Shown here: piece by piece, positions 1 through 9,008 of the stretch | Position numbering within the stretch: the stretch's first letter is position 1 | Layout: each line of letters starts with the position of its first letter | Origin: Candidatus Falkowbacteria bacterium CG10_big_fil_rev_8_21_14_0_10_37_14 | GTDB taxonomy: Bacteria; Patescibacteriota; Patescibacteriia; Patescibacteriales; Patescibacteriaceae | Direction: 5' to 3' | DNA length: 34,155 bases | NCBI GenBank assembly: GCA_002778705.1 | Contig: PFAM01000017.1 | Coordinates: forward strand, 1-34,155 | The notes under the pieces: model-generated | Told to the model about the DNA's origin: nothing | The model's database searches: none | The model's input: the letters and a program-made list of their open reading frames with translations, nothing else | Made by a program: the position numbers and the translations under genes

Positions 1-1517
1 TGATCATAAGGGATAGTGTCTTCACCTAGTGAAGTAAAGCCAAAAGGTTGATCACCAATAAGCCAGCCTTTATTAACAGCGTCGATGACGGTTAACTTGG
101 AGTTGATAGCATCACCAAAACGGGTGCTGATAACGCACTCGGTTGGACCTGGATTTTTAGGATTAGAGCAAGTGCTTAAATCTGATAAAACATTAAGGCG
201 ACCGGGCTCAGAAAAAACCGGCTCGGTCATTCGGCTGATTTTAGCTTCAATGGCCTGGCGGTTACTACCATGACCACGATAATCAGCTAAATTAACAAAT
301 TCGCTTTCGTTAATCCCTCCCATTAAAGTCTGCCAACCGACCAAAGCAGCTTGATTTAAAAAGATATTAGCTGCATCGACTAAAATATCACCAGTTACGG
401 TGCCTAAATTATCCCAGAGTTTTTGATCGGTTAGTTGTTTTCTAGCCTCGGCCTCGCCAGGTGTACCAGTTAAATCGCCAGCGAAATTACGAACATCCAG
501 CCAACCTTTATTAGCAATGGTTTCCTTTTCTGAAACCAGAACCTGACTATTTTTATATTGTACTAAACGCTGACTAACTTCTAAAGCGACTGACAAATCA
601 TTAGCTAACGGATTAAAATTAGTCGATAGTTTTTTCAAATAATCTTTAGCTGATAGACTGCGGATACGATCAACCTCTGTTTGCCAATTACTAACCATTT
701 CACTAAAACTACAATCCGGCTGATATTCTTGATTATACTGGGTTAATCCGAGGCCAATAGCAATGGCAACATCAACATCAAAGCTAGGATTACACATGTT
801 TATGCCGACCAAAGGCGAACCTTTAGCGTTTTTACCTAACATTGGTGATTTACGATTTTTACCGCAACTATCACCAAGTGCCTGGCAATTATCATAACAA
901 TTAAAATCCCCTTCTTTATTAGCGCATCCTATTTGACAACGATTAACTAGATCATTACAATCAACTTCACTAAAACTATCGCTAGCATTACTTAAACACT
1001 TAACGTGTCGATCATTACATTCTTGTTGTGTGGCTGTTTCACTAATCAGACACTTTTGCCACTCAGCATCACAATTAGCTCTAGCCTCATTACTTGTAGA
1101 ACGACCACTAATATCATTAACTACAGTGTTAGCAAAGGTTTCAATAAAATCACCGACTGCTTTATCGCCGACATTTTGCCAAAAATTACCCCATTTTTCA
1201 GTAACCATTAAAGCTGTTTGCCCTTGCCCCCCAGAACCAACATAAGTGCCAGCGTCTTTAGCTAAATCATTAATAATATTACGAATAGTATTTTGAAACA
1301 AAATGGTGGCTGTTTTATTTTTCAAATAATCCCAAGATTTTTTTAGCCAATTCCTAGTATCTACCACCTCAGCAGTAACATCGTTTACAACTATAACAGG
1401 CTGAGGAACACCAGGCAATTGTGCTTGAGTATGATTAATTGCAAAAGCATTAAAAATAGTTAACACTATCAAAAAAAACATTAGATAACGCAAGGGCTTT
1501 TTAATAAAATTAGACAT
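1..1517 (-). CDS. Large secreted protein, C-terminus cut by window edge
   Basis: The minus strand reads open from an ATG at 1517 to the window edge, about 505 codons without a stop. The N-terminus (MSNFIKKPLRYLMFFLIVLT, then a hydrophobic stretch ending near AFA and HTQAQ) looks like a signal peptide, so the protein is probably exported. A central segment around residues 140-210 is rich in cysteine (CDAEWQKC, CNDRHVKC, CQIGC, CYDNC), suggesting disulfides in an extracellular domain. The rest is Asn/Ser-rich with helical stretches. It begins 5 bases after the stop of the thrombospondin-type-3 membrane protein, so the two are probably co-transcribed. It resembles long uncharacterised surface or secretion-associated proteins of Patescibacteria, but I cannot assign a function. 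The 3' end lies outside the window. Confidence 0.8.
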   Translation of the reverse strand, partial: MSNFIKKPLRYLMFFLIVLTIFNAFAINHTQAQLPGVPQPVIVVNDVTAEVVDTRNWLKKSWDYLKNKTATILFQNTIRNIINDLAKDAGTYVGSGGQGQTALMVTEKWGNFWQNVGDKAVGDFIETFANTVVNDISGRSTSNEARANCDAEWQKCLISETATQQECNDRHVKCLSNASDSFSEVDCNDLVNRCQIGCANKEGDFNCYDNCQALGDSCGKNRKSPMLGKNAKGSPLVGINMCNPSFDVDVAIAIGLGLTQYNQEYQPDCSFSEMVSNWQTEVDRIRSLSAKDYLKKLSTNFNPLANDLSVALEVSQRLVQYKNSQVLVSEKETIANKGWLDVRNFAGDLTGTPGEAEARKQLTDQKLWDNLGTVTGDILVDAANIFLNQAALVGWQTLMGGINESEFVNLADYRGHGSNRQAIEAKISRMTEPVFSEPGRLNVLSDLSTCSNPKNPGPTECVISTRFGDAINSKLTVIDAVNKGWLIGDQPFGFTSLGEDTIPYD

Positions 1518-1522
1518 AAAGA

Positions 1523-2188
1523 CTATTGGGCAGCTGGATCGCTTTGGCCATTAATCATTTGATTATAAAGTTGTAACAATTGAGCATCGCTTAAACTATT
1601 TAACACGGCTTTATCTTCGTCAGTAGCGCCCAATAATAAAGTCTGACGTAAAACTGCCACATCAGGGGTAGCTCCAAAAGCTTGTTGTAAGACAGCAGCT
1701 TGAGTGGAAGGCAAGCTAGGAGATGTTATATTGGTTGGGATAGTGGCACTGGTAATTGTTTGGGGCTCGGTAGTGGCGGAACTGGAATTATAAATACCAG
1801 TCTGGATACAATCTTGACCTTCGGGACAATTAGGGTTGGTTTTATTGTTAACTTCGGTGCGGTCGTCAAAACCATCACCATCAGAATCGCTTAAATAGGG
1901 AGAAGTTTTATAAACCGTCATTTCTTCAATGTCGGTGAGACCATCTTTATCAGTGTCTAGGGTTAAGTTAGCACTATTATTAACTACAGGGACTTGATTT
2001 AATTGCTTAATAGCAATGTCTCCATAGGGGGCATAAAGAATGTTTTGGCGAAGCTGAATAAACCAAAAAACTATAATCAGTAAACTAAACAACAACAAAA
2101 TAACCACACCAATTTTTTGTTGTCGGCTAAGGTCGGTAAAAAAACCCTTGTTTAAATTATTTGGTGGCATCTTCGCAGCTTGAGCCAT
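1523..2188 (-). CDS. Single-pass membrane protein with thrombospondin type 3 calcium-binding repeats
   Basis: This 221-residue protein has a charged N-terminus and one strong membrane segment at about residues 26-46 (IGVVILLLFSLLIIVFWFI). From about residue 77 come two acidic motifs, DTDKDGLTDIEE and DSDGDGFDDRTE, typical of thrombospondin type 3 / dockerin-like calcium-binding loops. A CPEGQDC pair and a Ser/Thr/Pro-rich linker follow, then a helical C-terminal region (residues 165-220). The expected topology is an N-terminal anchor with the calcium-binding part outside. It is the first gene of a probable two-gene unit with the secreted protein downstream, and it follows the terminator behind rsmA. 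The domain call is firm; the biological role (cell-envelope or surface appendage) is inference. Confidence 0.85.
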   Translation of the reverse strand: MAQAAKMPPNNLNKGFFTDLSRQQKIGVVILLLFSLLIIVFWFIQLRQNILYAPYGDIAIKQLNQVPVVNNSANLTLDTDKDGLTDIEEMTVYKTSPYLSDSDGDGFDDRTEVNNKTNPNCPEGQDCIQTGIYNSSSATTEPQTITSATIPTNITSPSLPSTQAAVLQQAFGATPDVAVLRQTLLLGATDEDKAVLNSLSDAQLLQLYNQMINGQSDPAAQ

Positions 2189-2238
2189 AGAAACATTGGG
2201 CAGAATTTTTAATTTTAAATTTTTAAAATAAATAAAAT

Positions 2239-2265
2239 AAAACTCAGCTAGAGTAGCTGAGTTTA
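2239..2265 (-). terminator. Rho-independent terminator after rsmA
   Basis: A perfect 11-bp inverted repeat (AACTCAGCTA, GAG loop, TAGCTGAGTT plus one flanking A:T pair) starts directly at the rsmA stop. Reading the minus strand, it is followed by a T-rich run (TTTATTTTATTT), the layout of an intrinsic terminator for rsmA. Confidence 0.8.
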
Positions 2266-3132
2266 TTATAGCACACCATGCTCTAGTAGAGCAAATAGTT
2301 TAAGCCAGTTGTCAAGCGACAATTCTTGAGCCCGAGCCTCGGGGTTTATCTTAATTTGCACTAAGATTTTAGCAAAATCTTCGGTGTCTAAATCAAGAGC
2401 AGCGGCCAAATTCTTCTTTAACATCTTGCGTTTAGCCGAAAAACCAATATGCACCAAACGCCAAAAGCTTTTTAAAGATTTTTCTGGCAACGGCAATTTG
2501 TTTTTAACCACCAAATGCACCACCCCGCTTTGAACTTGAGGCTTCGGCCAAAACTTAGTTTTATCCACAGCAAAGCAGTATTTAGCCTCGGCAAAAAATT
2601 GGACCGACAAGGCTAACAAGCTCATTTGGCCCGGGCGATCGCAAATTCTCTGGGCCACTTCTTTTTGTAATAATAAAGTTAGAGATACTGGCTTGTGCTC
2701 GCTTTCTAAAAACTTACGCAAAAAAACACTGGTGATATTATAAGGTAAATTAGCGACAACTTTGTAAGGCTTATCAAAAAAATCTTCCAAACCAGTAATC
2801 CGAGGAAAATCCAAAATATTAGCCTGGTGAACATGCGTATTATTATAACCAAATAATTGTAAGCGCTCTGGCAACACTTTAGCTAATTTTCTATCCAACT
2901 CCACAGCCGCCACCTCCGCTACTCTTTCGGCTAAACTCATAGTTAAAAAGCCAAGACCTGGACCCACTTCCAAAACTCGATCAGACTTGTCTAAATCAGC
3001 TGATTCAATAATATCAATATAGGTTAAATCGTCGATTAAAAAATTCTGACCGAACTTTTTTTGCGGTTTAATGCCGTAAAGTTCGGCTAAGTCTTTACTT
3101 TCTTTTAATAATGAGGATTCGCGACGAGACAT
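2266..3132 (-). CDS. rsmA: 16S rRNA dimethyladenosine transferase RsmA/KsgA
   Basis: This 288-residue SAM-dependent enzyme dimethylates two adjacent adenines near the 3' end of 16S rRNA during 30S subunit maturation. Visible motifs are GQNFLIDD (28-35), the SAM-binding LEVGPGLGF (54-62), the acidic end of strand 2 in VELD (77-80), and the catalytic NLPYNI (128-133), characteristic of the KsgA/Erm N6-adenine methyltransferases. A C-terminal helical domain contains FSAKRKMLKKNL. Length and motif order fit RsmA rather than an Erm resistance enzyme. The ATG at 3132 gives the normal short N-terminal extension. It lies downstream of leuS across a 95-base AT-rich spacer and ends in a strong hairpin terminator. 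Confidence 0.96.
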   Translation of the reverse strand: MSRRESSLLKESKDLAELYGIKPQKKFGQNFLIDDLTYIDIIESADLDKSDRVLEVGPGLGFLTMSLAERVAEVAAVELDRKLAKVLPERLQLFGYNNTHVHQANILDFPRITGLEDFFDKPYKVVANLPYNITSVFLRKFLESEHKPVSLTLLLQKEVAQRICDRPGQMSLLALSVQFFAEAKYCFAVDKTKFWPKPQVQSGVVHLVVKNKLPLPEKSLKSFWRLVHIGFSAKRKMLKKNLAAALDLDTEDFAKILVQIKINPEARAQELSLDNWLKLFALLEHGVL

Positions 3133-3227
3133 AGGGGAAAAATAATTTTTAATTTTTAATTTTGTAATTTTTAAACATTAAGAAATTATTTAGAAATTTG
3201 AAATTAAAAATTTGATATTTTATATTG

Positions 3228-5669
3228 CTATACGACTACAAAGTTAACTAAACGATTAGGGATGACAACGACTTTAACAATCTGCTTGTCCGCTAACCAG
3301 GGTTGGATTTTCTCGCTGCTCTTGGCGGCGGCTTCAACTTCTTCATTAGATAAATCTGCGGGTAAACTTAATTGGTCACGCACTTTGCCATTGATTTGAA
3401 CGGTAATGGTAACGGTTTCGTCACGAGCAAGCTCTGGGTTACTTGTCGGCCAAATACTTTTAAAAATAGAAGTGTCGTTATTTAAAGATTGCCACAATTC
3501 TTCAGCTAGGTGTGGAGCAAAGGGGGCGACCAGCTGAAGCACAATAGACAGCTCGTGGCGACCAATAGCAGGCGCTTCAGTAAGATTGTTAACTAAAATC
3601 ATCAAAGCGCTGATTGCGGTGTTAAACTTAAAATTATCAATATCAGAAGTGATTTTGGCGATGGTTTTGTGCAACAAAGAAAGGCTGGCCGGGTTCAGAG
3701 CTGGCTCATTGGTAACTTTATCAGCTAGAGCTGAAATTTTAAGCAAAAACTTGCGCGCGCCAATAACGCCGTTAGTGTTCCAAGCGACCGCCTGATCAAA
3801 GGGGCCCATAAACATTTCATAAACACGCATAGCATCAGCGCCAAAATCGGCCACCACCGCATCAGGGTTAACCACATTATTCCAGCGCTTGCTCATCTTG
3901 CGACCGTCTTCAGCTAAAACCAGTCCAACATGACGCAATTTTTTAAAAGGCTCAGAGGAACTAACAACACCAATGTCTTGTAAAAACTTGTGCCAAAAAC
4001 GAGCATAAATTAAATGACGAGTAGCGTGTTCGGCGCCACCGACATATAAATCCACAGGATTCCAATATTTTTCTAAATCTTTACTGATTAATTCTTGACT
4101 ATTGTGCGGATCTGCGTAGCGCAAATAGTACCAACTAGAGCCAGCCCACTGGGGCATGGTATTGGTTTCACGCTTAGCTGTACCACCACAACGCGGACAA
4201 GTGGTGTCCACCCAAGAATCGATGTTAGCTAAAGGCGATTCACCGGTGCCGGTTGGTTCGTAATGATCCACTTTAGGCAGAGTAACTGGCAAGTTTTCGT
4301 CAATTATCCAACCTGGGTTCAGCTCTTCACCTTTATTACTCGGATTACTTTTACAATGTTCGCAGAAAATTAGCGGGATCGGCTCACCCCAATAACGTTG
4401 GCGCGAAAATACCCAATCTTTCAAACGCCAGTTGGTTTGCTTCTGACCGATATTTTTTTCTTCCAACCAAGCAATCATCTTGGTCTTAGCTTCAACGGTC
4501 GAGAGCCCGGTGATAAAATCGGAATCACAAGCTAGACCATAATCAGTAAAACAGCCATCAACACTGGCGTTATCAAGCGGAGCTACTACTTGTTTAATCG
4601 GCAAATTATATTTAGTAGCGAATTCAAAATCTCTTTCATCGTGGGCTGGTACCGCCATAATAGCGCCAGTACCGTAACTTGCTAAAACATAATCAGCCAC
4701 AAAAATCGGCAACTCCTCGTTATTAACTGGATTAATAGCTTTAATCCCCTGTAATTCCACACCAGACTTATCTTTATTTAAATCGGTACGATCTAAATCT
4801 GATTTATTTTTAACGGCTTTGATATAGCTTTCGACTTCTGAAAAATTGCTAATCAAATTTTGATTATCATTAACAAAATTATGTTCCGGAGCAATTACCA
4901 AATAAGTTGCGCCAAATAAAGTGTCGGGGCGAGTAGTAAAAACCTCTATCGATTTATCACCCACAGCAAACTTAACTAAAGAGCCTTCAGATTTACCTAA
5001 CCAATTCTTTTGCATCTCCTTGATGGAATCTTCCCAATCTGGCAAAGTTTCCAAGTCGGCGAGCAAGCTTTCGGCATAATCAGTAATTCGAATCACCCAT
5101 TGGCGAAGTGGTTTCTTTTCCACTGGCGTGCCACAACGTTCGCACTTACCATCTTCTAAATCTTCATTAGCGAGCCCTGTCTGGCAAGTTGGGCACCAGT
5201 TAATCGGTTCGTGTGATTCATAAACCAAACCTCGCTTAAACATTTCGGCAAAGGCCCACTGGGTCCATTTATAGTATTCGGGGTCAGTGGTGTTAATCTC
5301 GCGTGACCAATCAAAAGCTAGGCCAAGTATTTCTAACTGCCGTTTATAAACTTCAATATTTTTAGCGACCGCAACAGAGGGATGAGTTTTGTTTTTAATG
5401 GCATAATTCTCGGCCGGCAAGCCAAAAGCGTCCCAACCCATGGGATGTAAAACATTAAAACCCTGCATCATTTTAGAACGAGCCACGATATCCGTAGCAA
5501 TATAACCTTTAGGATGGCCGACGTGTAAACCAGTTCCGGAAGGATATGGAAACATATCCAAGCAGTAAAACTTAGGTTTCTGGCTTATGTTAGTGGTTTT
5601 ATACAAAGACGACTCTTGCCAGAGCGCCTGCCATTTTTTTTCTATAGACTCGTGATTATAATCGGGCAT
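3228..5669 (-). CDS. leuS: Leucyl-tRNA synthetase
   Basis: This 813-residue class I aminoacyl-tRNA synthetase charges tRNA-Leu. The HIGH signature appears as HVGH (49-52) after PYPSGTGL, and the KMSKS loop is KMSKR near residue 592. The CP1 editing domain is present, with the T-rich motif VFTTRPDTLFGATYLV and the downstream GTGAIMAVPAHDERD. Two zinc-binding cysteine clusters are visible (CPTC...CERC at about 160-180, CEHC...CPRC in the 430-500 region). The leucine-specific insertion and C-terminal tRNA-binding domain are present, ending in VQINGKVRDQLSLP and a short tail. Length is close to the bacterial norm. A promoter candidate and an 11-bp inverted repeat lie just upstream. Confidence 0.98.
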   Translation of the reverse strand: MPDYNHESIEKKWQALWQESSLYKTTNISQKPKFYCLDMFPYPSGTGLHVGHPKGYIATDIVARSKMMQGFNVLHPMGWDAFGLPAENYAIKNKTHPSVAVAKNIEVYKRQLEILGLAFDWSREINTTDPEYYKWTQWAFAEMFKRGLVYESHEPINWCPTCQTGLANEDLEDGKCERCGTPVEKKPLRQWVIRITDYAESLLADLETLPDWEDSIKEMQKNWLGKSEGSLVKFAVGDKSIEVFTTRPDTLFGATYLVIAPEHNFVNDNQNLISNFSEVESYIKAVKNKSDLDRTDLNKDKSGVELQGIKAINPVNNEELPIFVADYVLASYGTGAIMAVPAHDERDFEFATKYNLPIKQVVAPLDNASVDGCFTDYGLACDSDFITGLSTVEAKTKMIAWLEEKNIGQKQTNWRLKDWVFSRQRYWGEPIPLIFCEHCKSNPSNKGEELNPGWIIDENLPVTLPKVDHYEPTGTGESPLANIDSWVDTTCPRCGGTAKRETNTMPQWAGSSWYYLRYADPHNSQELISKDLEKYWNPVDLYVGGAEHATRHLIYARFWHKFLQDIGVVSSSEPFKKLRHVGLVLAEDGRKMSKRWNNVVNPDAVVADFGADAMRVYEMFMGPFDQAVAWNTNGVIGARKFLLKISALADKVTNEPALNPASLSLLHKTIAKITSDIDNFKFNTAISALMILVNNLTEAPAIGRHELSIVLQLVAPFAPHLAEELWQSLNNDTSIFKSIWPTSNPELARDETVTITVQINGKVRDQLSLPADLSNEEVEAAAKSSEKIQPWLADKQIVKVVVIPNRLVNFVVV

Positions 5670-5690
5670 AGAAGATTTTGATTATTATAT

Positions 5691-5717
5691 TAGCCTAAAT
5701 ATGGACTATTTAGGCTA
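5691..5717. repeat. 11-bp perfect inverted repeat upstream of leuS
   Basis: TAGCCTAAATA at 5691-5701 and its exact complement TATTTAGGCTA at 5707-5717 surround a 5-base loop. There is no T tract on the minus side, so it is a poor intrinsic terminator. It lies 22 bases before the leuS start and overlaps the spacer and -10 of the promoter candidate, so it may be an operator or a 5'-leader hairpin. Confidence 0.7.
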
Positions 5718-5726
5718 GTAAGTCAA
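5698..5726 (-). promoter_or_regulatory. Candidate sigma-70-type promoter for leuS
   Basis: On the minus strand, TTGACT (5721-5726) is followed by a 17-base spacer and CATATT (5698-5703, four of six matches to TATAAT). The predicted start lies a short distance upstream of the leuS ATG at 5669. The 11-bp inverted repeat sits inside this promoter. Confidence 0.4.
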
Positions 5727-5750
5727 GATTGCGAAAATTGCTTATTTTAT

Positions 5751-6474
5751 CTAGGGTCTGGTGGCGTTATGAAGATTTAAAACGTCGGTATTATTTAACT
5801 GTTTATTGTATACGCGGACATTACTAACAGAACCATTCAACTTAGCAGCCCAATTATAAGTATAAGCTATATAATCGAAATAAAAAGCTAGAGACCCTAA
5901 ACTAGCACAAGAGCCAATTTGAGCACCGTTTACATACCACAGACCAACGCCATCTTTTATTGTAAACGTGTAATGATAAAAATTGGCAGAGGGATCTATG
6001 TTATGAGTCTTATAACAAGTCGTCCATAGAGCCGGAATATTAGACAGCATTCCGACTTGGCTACTGCTAACAAAAATTCTTGTTTTATTTGGAGATCTTG
6101 CACCAAAAATATCTCCAGCGCCTTTACTCCACCAATCAATTGTGAACTCACTGACTAAATCTAAGGAGGCGTTAGTTCCTAAATCAACGTAATCGTCAAC
6201 GCCGTCAAAAACATAAACACCATCAGCCTAACTAAAACGTCCTGTACTAGTTACAGTATTAACTGTAGCCCCAATAAGCGTGCCATTGTTGTTGTTATTA
6301 CCACTTACGCCGGGCATCGCGGGCTTTACCTCGAGCCGAAGACAGGGCCACGGTCGCTAAAGTGGCCAAGACGCCAATAATGACGATGACGACTAATAAT
6401 TCAATGAGAGTAAAAGCTGAAAATTTTGAGTGAGTAGCTTTGTGAGGCGTATAAAATAAGTATAGCGCAAACAA
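5751..6474 (-). pseudogene. Broken type IV pilin-like gene with LamG/concanavalin-like domain
   Basis: Two pieces of one probable gene are visible. The first (TTG at 6474 to the stop at 6298) encodes a prepilin N-terminus with FTLIELLVVIVIIGVLATLA and ALSSARGKARDARRK, then ends at a premature TAA. The second, in a shifted frame, continues as an Asn-rich linker and a LamG-like jelly roll: GRFS, a TAG stop at 6228-6230, then ADGVYVFDGVDDYVDLG, and a C-terminal half (5751-6050) ending NVRVYNKQLNNTDVLNLHN. So there is one frame change near 6300 and one nonsense codon. Intact relatives are prepilins or surface proteins with a carbohydrate-binding-like domain. The latest fragment could still be translated from an internal start at 6050, but it lacks an export signal. 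Sequencing error is possible but would need two independent events. Confidence 0.75.
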
Positions 6475-6501
6475 AAAAAATAAACACTTTAATTAACAAC
6501 T

Positions 6502-8490
6502 TTATTGAGGGGTACTAGTTGCTGTACTGGTAACGGACAGGCGATCGCCAAAATACCAGCGTAAAAACTTATCAGCCACCGCCGTCGCTGAACTACTACC
6601 CTCGATACCCTCTTCAATTAAAATAGTAATTGCCACTTCAGGATTGTCATAAGGCGCAAAACCAGTAAACCAGGCGTGTGGTTTTTTAACTGTGGAAAAT
6701 TGCGCCGTACCAGTTTTACCGCCGGCGGTTACCGGTAAAGTCGATAAGCGCTTGGCACTGCCCGAAGTAACGGCCTGACGCATGCCCTCACGGACAACCT
6801 TAATAGCATTTTCTGATACCGGCGAAGGAGCTACAACTGGCGACTCCACTACCTTAATTACATTATTATTTTCGTCTGACAAAGCATGAACTAAATGCGG
6901 GTGATAAAAACTACCACCATTAGCAAAAAACATCGTGTAGTAATTAACTTGCAAGGGCGTGACAATTAAATCGCCCTGACCGATAGCGATGTGGTAAGTG
7001 TCACCAACATACCAGCGTTCGTTTTTGGTAGCAAGCTTCCATTCATTAGACGGAACAAGACCGTTGGCTTCATTTGGTAAATCAATGCCTGTTTCTTGGC
7101 CTAAGCCAAAAAGTTTGTAGTATTTAGTGAGTCGCTCCACGCCCAGACCTTGAAAATCTTGAAAGCCTCCGCCGATATAATACATATAGGTATTGACCGA
7201 ATCGGCAATGGCTTTACGGGCATTAGTCAGCCCGTGTCCACCGGCTTTCCAGTCAGGGAAAAACCACTCCCCAACCCTTAAGCCACCATTGCTTAAAACC
7301 GTTTGGTTTTCGTCTATCACTCCCTCGTTTAAAGCGGCTGAAACGCCGACAATTTTAATAGTCGAGCCAGACGGATACTCCCCGGTCACCGAACGATTAA
7401 AGAAGGGTTGATCAGGATCATCTAAAAGAGCCTTATACTCCGCAGAACTAATACCTCTAGCAAAAACATTGTTATCATAAGCTGGCCAACTAATAAGCGA
7501 GATAATCTCGCCATTATTAGGATTACTAACAATAGCAGAAGCCTTCTTAAAGCCGCCTTTAAACAATTCTTCTTTTAGAAATTCTTCTAATTTGGCTTGG
7601 GCTGTAGCATCAACAGATAATTGTAAATTGAAACCATCTACTACTTTACTTTGACTAATAACTCTTTTTTCTTTACCTAAAGCATCTACTTCTACCTGCC
7701 TTAAACCGACCGTGCCTCGTAAATCAGACTCCCAAAAACTTTCTAAGCCGTTTTTACCTATGTAATCCAAAACTGAATAACGCCCATCTAATTTTTTGAA
7801 TTCTTCAGCATTTATTTTTCCAGTATAACCTAAAATATGTGATAAACTGATAGCGTTTAAGCTGTATTCACGACGATTTTTAGAATCTAAAAAGACACCA
7901 GGCATTTTAGCTGATTCTAAATAAATTAACATAGCTTTGTCATACGGCAAATTATCTGCTACAAACAAAGGCTGAAAAGCCTCGTAAGAACGAGGCTGAA
8001 TAACATCTAAACCCTTAGTGACTTCCGATAAGTCAGAATCGAGTAAATCTGCTAAACGACTAAGAATGGCTTGACGATCTTCAGGTGTAACTGGTAAATC
8101 AGCCGGAATAAGATAAAGCATAAAATTGGCCACATTACGTACTAAAGGAATGTTATTTCTATCATAAATAATACCCCGCCTAGCCTCTACTCGTTTAACG
8201 CGTAGACGATTACCATCGGCTAGCTGACGATATTCAACGCCCTTAGCTAATTGCAACCAAGCAGCTCGACCAATTAAAATACCCAAGAATATAGTTAAAA
8301 AAATCTTTAAATAAAGACTAATTTTAAAGTTAAAATTACGACCTAATCGTTCATTAGTGGCTTGTAGAAATTTAGCACCCTCACCTATTTCTATCATATA
8401 CTTGCGGTCGGCTGGTTGATGAAGACGTTCGCCAAGAGGCCTTGGACCAAAGACGTTGCTACTATCTTTTTTAAAAATATTTTTAGCCAT
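6502..8490 (-). CDS. mrdA: Penicillin-binding protein 2, peptidoglycan transpeptidase of the elongasome
   Basis: This 662-residue class B PBP cross-links peptidoglycan during lateral growth. After a cytoplasmic N-terminus there is one membrane segment at about residues 57-76 (ISLYLKIFLTIFLGILIGRA), then the pedestal domain with RGIIYDRNNIPLVRN. The transpeptidase domain has the three active-site motifs: STIK near residue 375 (nucleophilic serine), SVN near 430, and KTGT near 590 (GGKTGTAQF). It is the last gene of the mreBCD cluster and starts 1 base after mreD ends. Context and domain order favour PBP2/RodA-partner function over the divisome enzyme FtsI. The C-terminus is Ser/Thr-rich and short. 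Confidence 0.95.
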   Translation of the reverse strand: MAKNIFKKDSSNVFGPRPLGERLHQPADRKYMIEIGEGAKFLQATNERLGRNFNFKISLYLKIFLTIFLGILIGRAAWLQLAKGVEYRQLADGNRLRVKRVEARRGIIYDRNNIPLVRNVANFMLYLIPADLPVTPEDRQAILSRLADLLDSDLSEVTKGLDVIQPRSYEAFQPLFVADNLPYDKAMLIYLESAKMPGVFLDSKNRREYSLNAISLSHILGYTGKINAEEFKKLDGRYSVLDYIGKNGLESFWESDLRGTVGLRQVEVDALGKEKRVISQSKVVDGFNLQLSVDATAQAKLEEFLKEELFKGGFKKASAIVSNPNNGEIISLISWPAYDNNVFARGISSAEYKALLDDPDQPFFNRSVTGEYPSGSTIKIVGVSAALNEGVIDENQTVLSNGGLRVGEWFFPDWKAGGHGLTNARKAIADSVNTYMYYIGGGFQDFQGLGVERLTKYYKLFGLGQETGIDLPNEANGLVPSNEWKLATKNERWYVGDTYHIAIGQGDLIVTPLQVNYYTMFFANGGSFYHPHLVHALSDENNNVIKVVESPVVAPSPVSENAIKVVREGMRQAVTSGSAKRLSTLPVTAGGKTGTAQFSTVKKPHAWFTGFAPYDNPEVAITILIEEGIEGSSSATAVADKFLRWYFGDRLSVTSTATSTPQ

Positions 8491-8491
8491 A

Positions 8492-9007
8492 TTAAAATCG
8501 CTTAAAATCCTTTAGGAAAACCGGACGAACTCTTTTGCTAACGGCGCCAAAAAAATAAAATAAAACAGTGGCTAAAAGTAAATTGGCAATCAAGCGCCAC
8601 AACTCACCGTGCACTGAAGCAAAAATAGACCAATCATTAAAACGCCAAGCAGTAAACAATCCTAAGACGCCATCATAAATAAAAGTGGCCACGACTGTTA
8701 AAAGCCAAATTGAATATAATGAACGATTGGTAATAAAATTAGACAATAGAAAAAAAACTATTCCAAAACATAAACCTAGAGCTAAAAGATTGGCCCCAAA
8801 AACATTAAATTGAAAAATATCTAAAAACCAACCAAAAGCCAAAAACCACCAAGCAGCACGATGTGGGCCAAAAATCACTAAAATATAAATCAAAATAACC
8901 AAAACAATATTTAAAAAATTAAAACCGGCCGGCAAAGACCAAACTGCAGTTTGAGCTAAAAGCACCAGCCAAATTAAAATAGCGTTAATAAGAATTACTA
9001 ACCACAT
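8492..9007 (-). CDS. mreD: Rod shape-determining protein MreD
   Basis: A small, very hydrophobic protein of about 171 residues from the ATG at 9007, chosen because it begins just after the mreC stop (9009). An upstream in-frame start would overlap mreC. Several membrane segments are visible: WLVILINAILIWLVLLAQTA, FLNIVLVILIYILVIFG, WWFLAFGWFLDIFQFNVFG, LLALGLCFGIVFFLLSNF, SIWLLTVVATFIYDGVLGLF and LIANLLLATVLFYFFGAV. MreD is an integral membrane partner of MreC in the elongation complex. Sequence conservation is low in this family, so the call rests on size, topology and the mreC-mreD-mrdA order. Confidence 0.85.
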   Translation of the reverse strand: MWLVILINAILIWLVLLAQTAVWSLPAGFNFLNIVLVILIYILVIFGPHRAAWWFLAFGWFLDIFQFNVFGANLLALGLCFGIVFFLLSNFITNRSLYSIWLLTVVATFIYDGVLGLFTAWRFNDWSIFASVHGELWRLIANLLLATVLFYFFGAVSKRVRPVFLKDFKRF

Positions 9008-9008
9008 A

